Source: Rhodoblastus sp.
Lineage (GTDB): Bacteria; Pseudomonadota; Alphaproteobacteria; Rhizobiales; Beijerinckiaceae
Assembly: GCF_019449565.1 (NCBI RefSeq)
Contig: NZ_JAGRPM010000084.1
Location: 1 to 64,000 of the forward strand
Length of the DNA stretch: 64,000 nt
Reading direction: 5' to 3'
This document shows, one piece after another, positions 54,732 to 64,000 of the stretch (its first letter is position 1; every line of letters starts with the position of its first letter). The position numbers and the translations under genes are program-made. Below the pieces are notes generated by a model. The model had not been told where the DNA came from. It worked only from the letters and a program-made list of their open reading frames with translations, and made no database searches.

Positions 54732-54957
54732 TCAGCCGGCCTTTCGGCGATCCGGGCGCGATCGCCCTGCATGATTCGAATCGATTGTCAGGGAATATAA
54801 TGGCGTCGGCGCGGCGCGTAAAAGTTTTGCCGGGGGCGGCGTCGATGAAAATGTACAAAGGCGCCTAACCCCCCTTGCCGCGATCAATCTGCGCCGCTAT
54901 AAGGCGGGCCTCCAAGGCGAAGTTCTTGGATGCGGCGGGGCGACCCGCCGAAAATGT

Positions 54958-55034
54958 CGGAGTGTAGCGCAGCCTGGTAGCGCACCTCGTTCGGGACGAG
55001 GGGGTCGGAGGTTCGAATCCTCTCACTCCGACCA
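54958..55034 (+). tRNA. tRNA-Pro (anticodon CGG)
   Basis: A 77-base cloverleaf. The acceptor stem CGGAGTG pairs with CACTCCG, followed by an encoded ACCA end. The anticodon arm is CCTCG-TTCGGGA-CGAGG, giving anticodon CGG, which reads proline codon CCG. The T-arm has GGTTCGAATCC. Such genes are frequent integration sites, but no integrase or direct repeat of its 3' end was seen beside it. Confidence 0.97.
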
Positions 55035-55090
55035 TTTTCAGATCAAATACTTAGCATTCTGGCCACCCGGCCACGCCGGGGCGGCTCGTC

Positions 55091-55147
55091 GGCGTTTTCG
55101 CGGAGTGCGCGACAGATTGGGCGTTTTCTCGGAATACGCGACAGAGT
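55091..55147. repeat. Two imperfect direct repeats, period 29
   Basis: Copy 1 (55091-55118) and copy 2 (55120-55147) share GGCGTTTTC, CGGA and CGCGACAGA, with a few changes between. On the minus strand they read TGTCGCG...CCG.GAAAACGCC twice. Tandem copies of such a unit are found at the ends of IS21-type elements, so this may be a remnant end (inference). They lie between tRNA-Pro and lepA. Confidence 0.5.
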
Positions 55148-55165
55148 GCGCCGGAGGCGCAGCCG

Positions 55166-56971
55166 TCAGCTATCCATCTTCAGCGCGGCAATAAATGCTT
55201 CCTGCGGGATTTCGACCTTGCCGAACTGCCGCATGCGCTTCTTGCCTTCCTTCTGCTTCTCCAGCAGTTTTCTTTTGCGGGTCACGTCGCCGCCATAGCA
55301 TTTGGCGGTCACGTCCTTGCGCAGCGCCCGGATCGTCTCGCGCGCGATGATTTTCGCGCCGATGGCGGCCTGGATCGGAATCTGGAACATATGCTGCGGA
55401 ATCAGCTCGCGCAGCTTCTCGCACATGGCGCGGCCGCGCATTTCGGCGCGGGTGCGATGGACCAGCATGGAGAGCGCGTCGACCGGCTCGGCATTGACCA
55501 GCAGCGACATCTTCACGAGATCGCCGGGGCGATAATCGATGATCTGATAATCGAACGAGGCGTAGCCCTTCGAGATCGACTTGAGCCGGTCGTAGAAGTC
55601 GAACACCACTTCATTGAGCGGCAGTTCATAGACCACCATGGCGCGCTTGCCGACGTAATTGAGATCGACCTGCACGCCGCGCCGATCCTGGCAAAGCTTC
55701 AGCACCGAGCCGAGATATTCGTCTGGCGTCAGAATGGTCGCCTTGATCCAGGGTTCCTGGATTTCGGAGATCTTGACCACATCGGGCATGTCGGCGGGAT
55801 TATGCAGCTCGATGGTTTCGCCATTGTTCATGATGATCTTGTAGATCACCGATGGCGCCGTCGCGATCAGGTCGAGATTGAACTCGCGCTCCAGCCGCTC
55901 CTGGATGATTTCGAGATGCAGCAGGCCCAAAAATCCGCAACGGAAGCCGAAGCCCAGCGCGGCGGAGGATTCCATCTCGAAGGAGAAGCTGGCGTCGTTG
56001 AGGCGCAAACGCCCCATCGCAGCGCGTAAATCTTCGAAATCGGCGGCGTCGACGGGAAACAACCCGCAGAACACCACAGGCTGGGCTGGCTTGAAGCCCG
56101 CGAAGGCCTCCGCGCAGGGCTTTTTCTCATCGGTGATGGTGTCGCCGACGCGGGTGTCAGCCACCTGCTTGATCTGGGCCGTGATGAAGCCGACCTCGCC
56201 GGGGCCGAGCTTGGCGACGTCCTGCATCTTCGGGCGGAACACGCCGATGCGGTCCACTTCGTAATGGGCGTCGGCGGCCATCATCTGGATTTTCTGGCCC
56301 TTGCGCAGCTCGCCGTCGAAAATGCGCACCAGCACCACGACGCCGAGATAGGCGTCATACCAGCTGTCGACCAGCAGCGCCTTGAGCGGGGCTTTTTCGT
56401 CGCCCTGCGGCGGCGGCAGCTTTTTCACAATGGCTTCGAGCACGAGATCGATGCCAATGCCCGTCTTGGCGGAAATCGGCACGGCATCGGAGGCGTCGAG
56501 GCCGATCACTTCCTCGATCTGGGCCTTGATGCGGTCCGGCTCGGCGGCGGGCAGGTCGATTTTGTTGAGCACCGGCACGATCTCGTGGCCGGCGTCGAGC
56601 GCGTGATAGACATTGGCCAGCGTCTGCGCCTCGACGCCCTGCGATGCGTCCACCACCAGCAGCGAGCCTTCGCAGGCGGCGAGCGAGCGCGACACCTCAT
56701 AGGCGAAATCGACGTGCCCGGGCGTGTCCATCAGGTTGAGAATATAGGTCTGGCCGTCCTCGGCCTTGTATTCGAGGCGGACGGTCTGGGCCTTGATCGT
56801 GATGCCGCGCTCGCGCTCGATATCCATCGAATCGAGCATTTGCTCGCTCATGTCGCGCGCGGCCACGGTCCCGGTTTGCTGGATCAGCCGGTCGGCGAGG
56901 GTGGACTTGCCATGGTCGATATGGGCGACGATGGAGAAATTGCGGATATTGTCGATCTTGTGCGCGCTCAT
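55166..56971 (-). CDS. lepA: Elongation factor 4 (back-translocase)
   Basis: A 601-residue translational GTPase that acts on stalled or mis-translocated ribosomes. G1 is [15 protein letters not shown]2/switch I contains [13 protein letters not shown]3 is DTPGHVDF and G4 is NKIDLP. The C-terminal domain specific to LepA ends in [37 protein letters not shown]. The start at 56971 ([17 protein letters not shown]) matches the family. It is divergent from the KAS III cluster. Confidence 0.97.
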   Translation of the reverse strand: MSAHKIDNIRNFSIVAHIDHGKSTLADRLIQQTGTVAARDMSEQMLDSMDIERERGITIKAQTVRLEYKAEDGQTYILNLMDTPGHVDFAYEVSRSLAACEGSLLVVDASQGVEAQTLANVYHALDAGHEIVPVLNKIDLPAAEPDRIKAQIEEVIGLDASDAVPISAKTGIGIDLVLEAIVKKLPPPQGDEKAPLKALLVDSWYDAYLGVVVLVRIFDGELRKGQKIQMMAADAHYEVDRIGVFRPKMQDVAKLGPGEVGFITAQIKQVADTRVGDTITDEKKPCAEAFAGFKPAQPVVFCGLFPVDAADFEDLRAAMGRLRLNDASFSFEMESSAALGFGFRCGFLGLLHLEIIQERLEREFNLDLIATAPSVIYKIIMNNGETIELHNPADMPDVVKISEIQEPWIKATILTPDEYLGSVLKLCQDRRGVQVDLNYVGKRAMVVYELPLNEVVFDFYDRLKSISKGYASFDYQIIDYRPGDLVKMSLLVNAEPVDALSMLVHRTRAEMRGRAMCEKLRELIPQHMFQIPIQAAIGAKIIARETIRALRKDVTAKCYGGDVTRKRKLLEKQKEGKKRMRQFGKVEIPQEAFIAALKMDS

Positions 56972-57223
56972 GCGCCGCAAATAGCAGGCGTTGCGGGCGA
57001 AAGGAAGGGCGGTTGGTTAAAATTGCCCAATCCGAGAATCTCCTTTCATCCAAAAGGAATGCGCCTCCGCCAACCTATATGCGAAGCGCCGTTCCGGCCG
57101 TGGCGAAGGCCAATGGTCAGTGCCCCGAGAGTCCGAATCATCTATAGAAAAGGAGCACGGCGATTCATTTTCCGCCTTGGCGTCCGCGCCGGCACTTTTT
57201 TCGTTTCAACGAAGGCTCTTTTC

Positions 57224-58348
57224 ATGACGGACGTTTACCTGAATGGTCTCGGGGCGTTCCTGCCGGGCCCTCCCGTCTCCAATGCCGAAATGGAAGACTA
57301 TATCGGCCGGGTCTTCGGCAAAACCTCGCGTTATCGTGCGGCGTCTCTACGCCAGAACAAGATTAGGACTCGGCATTACGCGCTCGACCCGGATGGTCGC
57401 GCCCTTTTTACAGGCGCCGAAATGGCGGCGGCGGCGATCAAGATGGCGGCGGACCAGTCGGAAACCAGCCTCGAAAGCATCACTTTTCTCGCGGCTTCGG
57501 CGACGCTGGGCGACGGGCTCGTTCCCGGCCTCGCCTCCAGCGTTCATGCCGGATTAGGTCTCAAAGAGATTGAGATCGCCAATTTCCAGAGCGTCTGCGC
57601 CAGCGCCCTGATGGCGTTCAAATCGGCTTTTCTCCAATTGAAGGCTGGCGAGCACCAATGCGCCGCCGTCAGCGGCAGCGAATTTTCCAGCCGTTATTTC
57701 CGGCCCGGAAATTACGAATGCGTCGAAGCCTATCGCATCGAGCAAGCTATTCCCTTCCAGGCCGATTTCCTGCGTTTCACTCTGTCCGACGGGGCCGGGG
57801 CCGCACTTCTGGAAACCCGCCCCAACAGCCGACAGTTGTCGCTGAAGATCAAATGGATCGATATCCGCTCCTTCGCCCATCTGTTCGATCTTTGCATGGT
57901 CGGCGGCGCGACAAAGGAGGACGAAGGCTGGCGCTTCTGGAGCAGTTTCGGCGATCCGGTCGCGGCAGCCCAGGCCGGGGCGCTGCATTTGTTCCAGGAT
58001 TTCGATTTGATGAAACGGATGCTGCCGATCTGGGTGTCGCATTATCTCGACCTGATCGACAAGGAACGTATCGTTATCGCCCGGATCGATCACGTGTGCA
58101 GTCATTATTCGTCGCATGGCTTGCGCGAGGAAATCATCGTGCTGTTGAAACGGGCGGGAGCGATGATCGACGAAAGCAAATGGTTCAGCAATCTCTATAC
58201 CAAGGGCAATACGGGCGCGGCTTCTATTTTCATCATGCTTGAAGAGCTTTACCGCGCGGGCGGCCTCAAGCCCGGAGAAACCATTCTTTGCCATGTGCCG
58301 GAAAGCGGACGCTGCATGAACGGCTTCATGTTGCTGGAGGTCGTGTGA
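57224..58348 (+). CDS. KAS III-like beta-ketoacyl synthase
   Basis: A 374-residue condensing enzyme of the FabH/thiolase fold. The nucleophile is C125 in FQSVCASALMAFKSAF. The His and Asn of the triad are H294 (in IDHVCSHYSSHG) and N329 (in YTKGNTGAASIFIML). FQSVCA and GNTGAAS match KAS III geometry. The protein lacks the usual FabH acetyl-CoA entry motif and lies outside any fab cluster, so it likely makes a special fatty-acid-derived product. The ATG at 57224 is chosen, though the frame is open far upstream through lepA antisense. It overlaps the next gene (TGATG). Confidence 0.86.
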   Translation: MTDVYLNGLGAFLPGPPVSNAEMEDYIGRVFGKTSRYRAASLRQNKIRTRHYALDPDGRALFTGAEMAAAAIKMAADQSETSLESITFLAASATLGDGLVPGLASSVHAGLGLKEIEIANFQSVCASALMAFKSAFLQLKAGEHQCAAVSGSEFSSRYFRPGNYECVEAYRIEQAIPFQADFLRFTLSDGAGAALLETRPNSRQLSLKIKWIDIRSFAHLFDLCMVGGATKEDEGWRFWSSFGDPVAAAQAGALHLFQDFDLMKRMLPIWVSHYLDLIDKERIVIARIDHVCSHYSSHGLREEIIVLLKRAGAMIDESKWFSNLYTKGNTGAASIFIMLEELYRAGGLKPGETILCHVPESGRCMNGFMLLEVV

Positions 58349-59019
58349 TGTCGCGGGTCCAATCGGTGATGCGCGGCCTGATCCAGGTCTGGAGCGATTT
58401 CTCGGCGGAAATCGACAAGACGCCTTTGATCGACAAATTGCTGCGCGGAAAATTCCGCCTCGACGATTATCGTCGCTTGCTGGTCAATCACCGCCAGCAG
58501 GTCATCGAGGGCTCGCGCTGGATCGCCCGGGCGGGATCGAGCATCTGCGGCGATTATGCCGAGCAGCGCTCGCTGTTCCTGCAGCACGCCGTCGCCGAAC
58601 ATCGCGACTATCGCATGCTTGAAGCCAATTTCGTCTCGGTCGGCGGCGAACTGGACGCGATCGCCAAGGCCGAGAAGAATATCGGCACGGAAGCGCTGCA
58701 CGCTTTCATGTATCAGCGCGCCAGCGAGCCGAATCCTTTCGACCTTCTCGGCGCCATGTTCATCATCGAGGGGCTTGGCCAGAAAAAAGCCGGCGAATGG
58801 GGCGTGATGATCAAGGAACAACTGTCGCTGCGCGACGAGCAGGTAAGTTTTTTGCTTTATCACAGCGCCAATGACGAACATCACATGCGCGAATTCGAGA
58901 CGATTCTCGGCTCCAGCGTCCTGAACATTCCCGGCATGGAGCGGGCGATCGTCAAGACGGCCCGGATCGTGGCCCGCCTCTATCGTCTGCAACTCGAAGA
59001 GTTGGAAAGCTACGGATGA
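58348..59019 (+). CDS. Haem-oxygenase-fold di-iron protein (HDO-like)
   Basis: A 223-residue all-helical protein of the TenA/haem-oxygenase-like 'iron-containing redox enzyme' type. Metal-ligand candidates are E84/H85 in AVAEHRDYRMLE, E141 in FIIEGLGQKKAGEWG, and H172-x3-D176-x2-H179 in YHSANDEHHMREFE. These fit the HDO di-iron site as in UndA, which splits fatty acids, and related oxygenases. It starts where the KAS III-like gene ends and overlaps the next gene by four bases, so the three proteins are made together. A role in modifying a fatty-acyl or ketoacyl substrate is likely but inferred. Confidence 0.8.
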   Translation: MSRVQSVMRGLIQVWSDFSAEIDKTPLIDKLLRGKFRLDDYRRLLVNHRQQVIEGSRWIARAGSSICGDYAEQRSLFLQHAVAEHRDYRMLEANFVSVGGELDAIAKAEKNIGTEALHAFMYQRASEPNPFDLLGAMFIIEGLGQKKAGEWGVMIKEQLSLRDEQVSFLLYHSANDEHHMREFETILGSSVLNIPGMERAIVKTARIVARLYRLQLEELESYG

Positions 59020-59897
59020 GCTACGACCTGAGCAAACATGATTTCAACGATCCCGATCCCTGGGTCGCGCTCGATCTCGACCAGAGCACCTTTTTCGATC
59101 CAGCCGCCAAGGCGGCGCTGCTGCGCGGCAACGCCTCGAAGTCGCGACAGTTCCTGCTGCCTGTCGTCCGTCCGCTGGCGCGTCTGAGCATTGTCCTAAC
59201 GCAACTCCTGCGCATAGTCCTTCCGAACAGCTTCACATCATCGCGGCATCTTCACACGCTAATCGTGTGGGGCATGCGCAATTTCCTTAGTCGCGACGCC
59301 AATTATCTAATTTTCCGCCATTTCCATATCGGCAGCCAGATCCTGAAATTCCTTGCCGACAATGTTGAAAATGTCGATGTCAAGGCGCATCCGCTGAAGC
59401 CGCGCGCCCTGGAAGATTTCCTGGACAACACCTATGTCCAGCATGATTTGAACCTTTTCAATTTCATCATTCAGATCAACGCGCAGGGCGGCCGGTTTAA
59501 GCCAGCGCCGCTGGAGCGGATCAATTTCTCCGCGCTTGAGGACGTCGATCCGCTTCTGCCCGTCCTGCCAGACCGCTGGCATAATTTTCTCGACCTGCAG
59601 ACGGCGATCGAGCTTTACACGCCCCTGTTCGGGCTTTTCCTCGCCGACAAGGATTTCTGGCGCGCCAGCAATTCGCTGCAACTGGACGAAACTATCGCCA
59701 TTTACGTCGCCCGCCTGTTCGATCGCGAAAGCATTGTCGCTCTGGTCAACAACAAGCATCCCTGCGTGCCCATTTCCACGCTGGAGGCGGGGTTCCGCTT
59801 GATGCTGCATGGGCTGGACGCGGAAAACCTGTATGGATTCATCAAGGAAATGCAGAAACGGCAAGCGGCGGAGCGGGCGTCCGGAGGTGCGCGTTGA
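59016..59897 (+). CDS. Unknown protein of the KAS III/di-iron cluster
   Basis: A 293-residue protein, coupled to the di-iron gene by an ATGA overlap. It is mostly helical, with hydrophobic segments (PLARLSIVLTQLLRIVLPNSF, ALPNYLIFRHFHIG-like) that might touch the membrane rather than cross it. A central ALEDFLDNTYVQHDLNLFNFIIQIN segment is followed by a Trp-rich WHNFLDLQTAIELYTPLFGLFLADKDFW. I do not recognise a named family. It is possibly a DUF found only beside KAS III and di-iron genes, but I cannot confirm this. Its position says it is part of the same pathway. Confidence 0.7.
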   Translation: MSYDLSKHDFNDPDPWVALDLDQSTFFDPAAKAALLRGNASKSRQFLLPVVRPLARLSIVLTQLLRIVLPNSFTSSRHLHTLIVWGMRNFLSRDANYLIFRHFHIGSQILKFLADNVENVDVKAHPLKPRALEDFLDNTYVQHDLNLFNFIIQINAQGGRFKPAPLERINFSALEDVDPLLPVLPDRWHNFLDLQTAIELYTPLFGLFLADKDFWRASNSLQLDETIAIYVARLFDRESIVALVNNKHPCVPISTLEAGFRLMLHGLDAENLYGFIKEMQKRQAAERASGGAR

Positions 59898-59954
59898 CGC
59901 AAGTTTAACCGGCGCGGGCCACGCTGCGGCAACGCATTTTCCTGGAGATTTTCC

Positions 59955-61400
59955 TTGAAGCCTCAGTCCCGCGCTGCGCTCTGGGCGATCTGGCTCGTTC
60001 TGGTTTTCGGCGTCCTGAATATTTACGGCCCCTCGCTATGGAGCTACCGGCCGGAGGGGCGGCAGGGGACGATGACCGAGCGGGAGATCGCCGAGGCGAT
60101 GACGCCATTGCAAACGCTGGGCGTCATCCTTCGCAACGACACCGACACCGGCCGTTATCTCTCCTACGCCAACGCCATTTTGGGGCGCCCTTATGGCGCC
60201 TATTACGTGCGGTCCATGCGGCAATGGACGACGGCCGAGCAAAACGACTCCGGCAGCAACCCCTCCGCGATGGTCGCGCCGGACCATCCTCTGCTGCCCT
60301 GGCGGGATTTCTCGGTTGAATATCCGCCGGGCATGCTGATCAGCGCGCTGGCTCCGGCATTGTTCACCGCCGACAAGGATCTCTATCATCTCCTGTTCAG
60401 CGTCGAGATGGGGCTGATGCTGACCCTCGCCGTCTGGCTGAGCATGTCGACGGCGGAGCGCGTCGCGCCTGGTCTTGGCCGCGAGACCTTGTTGATGAGC
60501 ATCCTATTCGTCGGCGGCTTGGGGATCATCAGCCTGCGCCGCTATGACGCCGCCGTTGCGCTGGCTGTCGCCGCCGTCATTGCGGCGCTCGCGTCGCGAA
60601 AACCCTTCGCGTCCGGCCTCGCTCTCGCGGCGGGCGTCATCGTCAAGGGCGTTCCGATTCTGCTGGCGCCGATCGGCTTCGCCTGGTTCGCCGCGCAGCG
60701 CGCCTGGGGGCCCCTGGCGCGAAGCTTGGCGGGGACGGCGGCGCTGCTGCTTGCGGCGATGGCTTTTTATCTCTTTCTCGCCGGCGCCAATGCGCTGGAC
60801 GCGATTGTCTATCACAGCGAGCGGCCACTGCAGATCGAAAGCTCCTACGGCGCGCTTCTGGTCGCGGCGCGGGCGTTCGACCCCGATATCGTGGCCAGCG
60901 TCTATAGTTTCGGGTCCGAAAATATCGTTTCCGTGTGGGAGCCGGCGCTGCGGCGCGCGGCGAGCTTGCTTCCCGTCCTCGCGTTGCTGGGCGTCTATGT
61001 CTGGTGCTTTGCCGCCATGCGCCGCGCCGAGGCCGCCCCCGACCGGCTGCGCATTGTTTTGGCCGCCGCGAGCGCCGCCTTCGTGGCCTTCATCACGCTG
61101 GGCAAGATTTGCAGCCCTCAATATCTGGTTTGGCTGCTGCCGACGGGGGCGATCTCCGCAGCCTCGGGCTCGCGCCTCAACCGCATGCTGCTGATCTCGG
61201 CCTGCGCGCTGGGCCAGATCGAATATCCCTTTGCCTATCCATTCCTTGTGCAAGGCCTCGAACCGAGCTTTGGGCTTTTGGTTTTCCTCCGCAATGCGAT
61301 CCTGATCTGGTGGGCTGTCATAACGATGCGCGAGGCATGGCGCCCCGCGTTGTCGTCGCTGTCGGCCGCTGTCTCGGCCGCCCCGCAAGGCGCGACTTAG
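59955..61400 (+). CDS. Multi-pass membrane glycosyltransferase-like protein (GT87/DUF2029-like)
   Basis: A 481-residue protein with about 10-12 membrane helices. It starts at a TTG with GGAG eight bases upstream. The long periplasmic loop after helix 1 (YGPSLWSYRPEGRQG...DTGRYLSYANAILGRPYG) carries Asp residues of the GT-C type (DTDTGRY, EYPPG). GKICSPQYLVWLLP near the end is typical of the GT87/DUF2029 mannosyltransferase group. These enzymes add sugars from polyprenyl-phosphate donors to envelope glycans. The next gene is also glycosyltransferase-like. Confidence 0.78.
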   Translation: MKPQSRAALWAIWLVLVFGVLNIYGPSLWSYRPEGRQGTMTEREIAEAMTPLQTLGVILRNDTDTGRYLSYANAILGRPYGAYYVRSMRQWTTAEQNDSGSNPSAMVAPDHPLLPWRDFSVEYPPGMLISALAPALFTADKDLYHLLFSVEMGLMLTLAVWLSMSTAERVAPGLGRETLLMSILFVGGLGIISLRRYDAAVALAVAAVIAALASRKPFASGLALAAGVIVKGVPILLAPIGFAWFAAQRAWGPLARSLAGTAALLLAAMAFYLFLAGANALDAIVYHSERPLQIESSYGALLVAARAFDPDIVASVYSFGSENIVSVWEPALRRAASLLPVLALLGVYVWCFAAMRRAEAAPDRLRIVLAAASAAFVAFITLGKICSPQYLVWLLPTGAISAASGSRLNRMLLISACALGQIEYPFAYPFLVQGLEPSFGLLVFLRNAILIWWAVITMREAWRPALSSLSAAVSAAPQGAT

Positions 61401-61526
61401 CGGGTTCGTTTTTCTCGCCTCAACTCGCCCGCGTCGTCGCGGCGATCAATCAGCATTATATTGCGATGCGCAGCCATGCGCTTGTAGGGGCGGGCGCTGG
61501 CTCGGTCTGACCGATTGGATGAAAAC

Positions 61527-62594
61527 ATGCCTTCACGCTGCGTCTATACGGTTTTGACGGGTGGCTACGAATGTTTGAACGAGCAGGCGATCGCCAGGGA
61601 GTCTTCCCTTCCATTCATCTGCCTGACCGACGACCCGGACCTGACCAGCGACTCGTGGAAGATCCGGCAGATCGCGCCGACCTTCGCGACGGATCCGATC
61701 CGGAGCCAGCGAGACCTGAAAATCCGGCCGAATATGCATCTGCCGGAGTTCGACCAGTCCCTCTATATCGACAATTCGGTCATCCTGAAGGTTCGGCCCG
61801 AAAGGCTTTTCGAAACATTTCTTGCGGATTCGCCCGTGGCGATTCCGACCCATAGTTTCCGTGAAACGCTCCTGGACGAGTTTCTGGCCATCGTTCAGCT
61901 TGGCCTTGACGATTCAAGTCGTGTTTTCGAGCAAATCAACCATTATTCGCTCTCGGACCCGGCGGTGCTGAGTGAAAAGCCTTATTGGTCGGCGATTTTG
62001 CTGCGAGATCATCATGATTCCGGTGTGAGGAAATGGGCGGAAATCTGGGCCGCGCATGTTTTTCGCTATTCGCGACGGGATCAATTGTCGATCAATCTGG
62101 CTTTTCGGAACGCTGGATTGACGCCGAAAGCGATCGACGTCGAGAATCATGAGTCATGGTTCCACAGCTGGCCGGTCACGATCGGTCGCGATCGTTCGAA
62201 GGGCATGCGCGACACGCTCACCGCTCTTAGCCCCATGGTCTTCCGCCTCAGGAAAGCCGAACTTGAGCTTGCCGAAAATGCGCGTGCGCGCGAAGACCTT
62301 GCCAGGGAACTCGAAGAGCGTCTTGCAGAGGAGCAAATACGGCGTTCGGAGGACTCGGATACGCTCGCTGCAAGCCAGCGGGAACTGGAGCACGTGCGCA
62401 GTGAACGGGAGCAGATGCGCAGTGAACTGGAAACCGGGCGCAGCGCATTGGAACAATCGCGCGGCGCGCTGGATTCGGCGCGGCGCGAGCTGGCCGAATC
62501 CGCCCTGCGCGAGGCGCAGCTTTGGGCGCGCTATGTCGCCTTGCGCAAGAGAACTGTGTTGCGTTTGCCGCGCTGGCTGGTCCGCCAGGGCTGA
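61527..62594 (+). CDS. TOD1/MUCI70-type glycosyltransferase domain protein with a coiled-coil tail
   Basis: A 355-residue protein starting at ATG 61527. Residues 1-210 resemble the DUF616 (TOD1/MUCI70) glycosyltransferase-like domain: [47 protein letters not shown] with the DxD-like YIDNS, and the [25 protein letters not shown] end. The last ~120 residues form a long charged coiled coil ([25 protein letters not shown]...). The combination suggests a polysaccharide-building enzyme that oligomerises. It lies beside the GT87-like gene. Confidence 0.78.
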   Translation: MPSRCVYTVLTGGYECLNEQAIARESSLPFICLTDDPDLTSDSWKIRQIAPTFATDPIRSQRDLKIRPNMHLPEFDQSLYIDNSVILKVRPERLFETFLADSPVAIPTHSFRETLLDEFLAIVQLGLDDSSRVFEQINHYSLSDPAVLSEKPYWSAILLRDHHDSGVRKWAEIWAAHVFRYSRRDQLSINLAFRNAGLTPKAIDVENHESWFHSWPVTIGRDRSKGMRDTLTALSPMVFRLRKAELELAENARAREDLARELEERLAEEQIRRSEDSDTLAASQRELEHVRSEREQMRSELETGRSALEQSRGALDSARRELAESALREAQLWARYVALRKRTVLRLPRWLVRQG

Positions 62595-62697
62595 TCCGGG
62601 CGAGAGCCGGTCTCGGCGTCAAGCGGGCGGAGGAGATCTCCCCTTGCGCCGCCGCGCCAAGCCTTTACAACGCGCGGCAACACTCAAAGGAGAAAAC

Positions 62698-63408
62698 ATG
62701 CGCCCATCCCATCGCGCGCCGGACGTCATGCGTCCCGTCTCAATGCAGCGCAATGTCGCGCGTTACGCCGAAGGCTCTTGCTTGGTGAAATTCGGCGAAA
62801 CCCACGTGCTCTGCACCGCCTCACTGGAGGACAAGCCGCCGATGTGGCTGCGCGGACAGGGCAAGGGCTGGATCACTGCGGAATATTCCATGCTGCCGCG
62901 CGCCACCCATACCCGCACCCGGCGCGAAACGAGCAAGCCCTCCGGACGCACACAGGAAATCCAGCGGCTGATCGGCCGCTCCCTGCGTGCGGTCACCAAC
63001 CTCCAGGCCATGGGCGAGCGCCAGATCACGCTGGACTGCGACGTGTTGCAGGCCGATGGCGGCACCCGTACGGCGGCGATCACCGGCGCCTGGGTGGCGC
63101 TGCACGATTGCCTGAAATGGATGCGCGGCCGCTCCATGATCAAGGACATGCCGATCAAGGAGCATGTCGCGGCGGTCTCCTGCGGCATCTATCGGGGCGT
63201 GCCGGTGCTCGACCTCGATTACGCCGAGGATTCCTCCGCCCATACCGATGGCAATTTCGTCATCACCGGCTCAGGCGGGCTGGTCGAGGTTCAGGCGACG
63301 GCGGAAGGCGCGGTTTTCTCGGAAGCCGAACTGACCACCTTGCTGGGCCTCGCGCGCGGCGGCGTGAACCTGCTGGTGGAATTGCAGAAGCAGGCGATTG
63401 AGTCGTGA
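62698..63408 (+). CDS. rph: Ribonuclease PH
   Basis: A 236-residue phosphorolytic 3' exonuclease that trims tRNA precursors. AAAGGAGAAAAC precedes the ATG. The family features include [60 protein letters not shown] (phosphate-binding Arg) and [24 protein letters not shown]. The length is normal. Its stop overlaps the GTG of rdgB. The order rph-rdgB is common in alphaproteobacteria, usually followed by hemW outside this window. Confidence 0.96.
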   Translation: MRPSHRAPDVMRPVSMQRNVARYAEGSCLVKFGETHVLCTASLEDKPPMWLRGQGKGWITAEYSMLPRATHTRTRRETSKPSGRTQEIQRLIGRSLRAVTNLQAMGERQITLDCDVLQADGGTRTAAITGAWVALHDCLKWMRGRSMIKDMPIKEHVAAVSCGIYRGVPVLDLDYAEDSSAHTDGNFVITGSGGLVEVQATAEGAVFSEAELTTLLGLARGGVNLLVELQKQAIES

Positions 63409-64000
63409 GCAGGAGGCTCGCAGGCAAGATCGTCATAGCTACCCATAATGCGGGCAAATTGCGCGAAATGCGCGAATTGCTCGCGCCTTATGGGATCGAG
63501 GCGGTTTCGGCGGGCGAACTCGGTCTGGCCGAGCCGGAGGAGACCGGCGATGATTTCATCGCCAACGCTCTGATCAAGGCGCGGGCTGCGGCGCAAGGCG
63601 CGGGCCTGCCGGCTCTGGCCGACGATTCCGGCCTCTGCGTTGAGGCTCTGGGCGGAGCGCCGGGAATTTATTCCGCGCGCTGGGCGGGCGACGCCAAGGA
63701 CTTTTCCGCCGCCATGGCGCGGATCGAGGAAGAGCTGCGCAAATCTGGCTCGCCTTCGCGACGCGCCCATTTCGTCTCGGCTCTGGCTCTGGCCTGGCCG
63801 GATGGCGAAACCGCGACTTTCGAGGGCAAGGTGTTCGGCGACCTCGCCTTCCCGCCGCGCGGAACGGCGGGTTTCGGCTATGATCCCTGCTTCACGCCGG
63901 ATGGCTACGAACGCACTTTCGGCGAGATGAGCGCTGAGGAAAAGCACGGCATTCCCGCCGATGGCTCGGAAGCCCTGTCACATCGCGCTAGGGCCTTCCA
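63405..64000 (+). CDS. rdgB: Non-canonical purine NTP pyrophosphatase, partial
   Basis: The frame starts at GTG 63405, overlapping the rph stop by four bases, and is open to the window end, so the C-terminus is missing. The Ham1/RdgB pattern is clear: [51 protein letters not shown] and [38 protein letters not shown]. The enzyme removes ITP, dITP and XTP from the nucleotide pool. 198 codons are visible; the family has about 200-210, so only a few residues are lost. Confidence 0.94.
   Translation, partial: MSRRLAGKIVIATHNAGKLREMRELLAPYGIEAVSAGELGLAEPEETGDDFIANALIKARAAAQGAGLPALADDSGLCVEALGGAPGIYSARWAGDAKDFSAAMARIEEELRKSGSPSRRAHFVSALALAWPDGETATFEGKVFGDLAFPPRGTAGFGYDPCFTPDGYERTFGEMSAEEKHGIPADGSEALSHRARAF

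Noticed and set aside
54958-55165. tRNA-Pro as integration site of an island
   Set aside because: No integrase and no repeat of the tRNA 3' end nearby; the flanking genes look core.
1-64000. CRISPR arrays and rRNA genes
   Set aside because: No regularly spaced repeats with unique spacers and no rRNA-like sequence were seen in the window.

Overview
The window is GC-rich, gene-dense DNA that looks like an alphaproteobacterial chromosome. The gene content (dapF-mtaB, rph-rdgB, LepA, tandem alphaproteobacterial porins, a OmpR/PhoB regulator with its kinase, tRNA-Pro) suggests a Hyphomicrobiales member, perhaps near Beijerinckiaceae/Methylocystaceae; that placement is an inference from protein style, not a database result.

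Region 1 (1-16 kb) is the rearranged part. It holds an IS5-type transposase, a TIR-like protein typical of defence loci, and a visibly AT-rich nucleotidyltransferase-like gene. The last overlaps an open frame whose first ~98 codons are foreign and which runs in frame into acetyl-CoA synthetase that has lost its own N-terminus. Then follow a four-gene leftward operon (response regulator, kinase, PepSY protein, repeat-containing membrane protein), a complete group II intron with its reverse transcriptase, the N-terminal stump of a phage-type integrase, and an arylsulfatase that lost its catalytic N-terminus exactly where the stump ends.

Region 2 (16-30 kb) carries metY with a leader that can pair with its ribosome-binding site, a TetR regulator, a 4Fe-4S/SCP2 fusion protein behind a 41-bp perfect dyad, an orphan ParA with a coupled small partner, a sugar-nucleotide-type oxidoreductase/aminotransferase pair, pyrophosphatase, a TonB-ExbD-ExbB energising operon, glucokinase and a SulP transporter.

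Region 3 (31-50 kb) has two tandem porin paralogues with separate terminators, leuB, an exported GyrI-like protein, dapF-mtaB, the EF-P gene with both modification enzymes EpmA and EpmB, a large MscS-type channel, a CAP lipoprotein, and a small operon of TerB-like, SDR and glutamine amidotransferase genes.

Region 4 (50-64 kb) has a SUV3-like helicase with a low-complexity tail, a DUF3108 protein, tRNA-Pro(CGG), LepA, a tightly coupled three-gene cluster (KAS III-like enzyme, haem-oxygenase-fold di-iron protein, unknown protein), two envelope glycosyltransferase-like genes, and rph-rdgB, the last cut by the window end.

The items most worth following are the KAS III/di-iron/unknown cluster, the TIR-like plus nucleotidyltransferase locus with its acs chimera, and two intergenic hairpin arrays (21.6 and 44.7 kb) that share palindromic arms. 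No CRISPR array or rRNA was seen.
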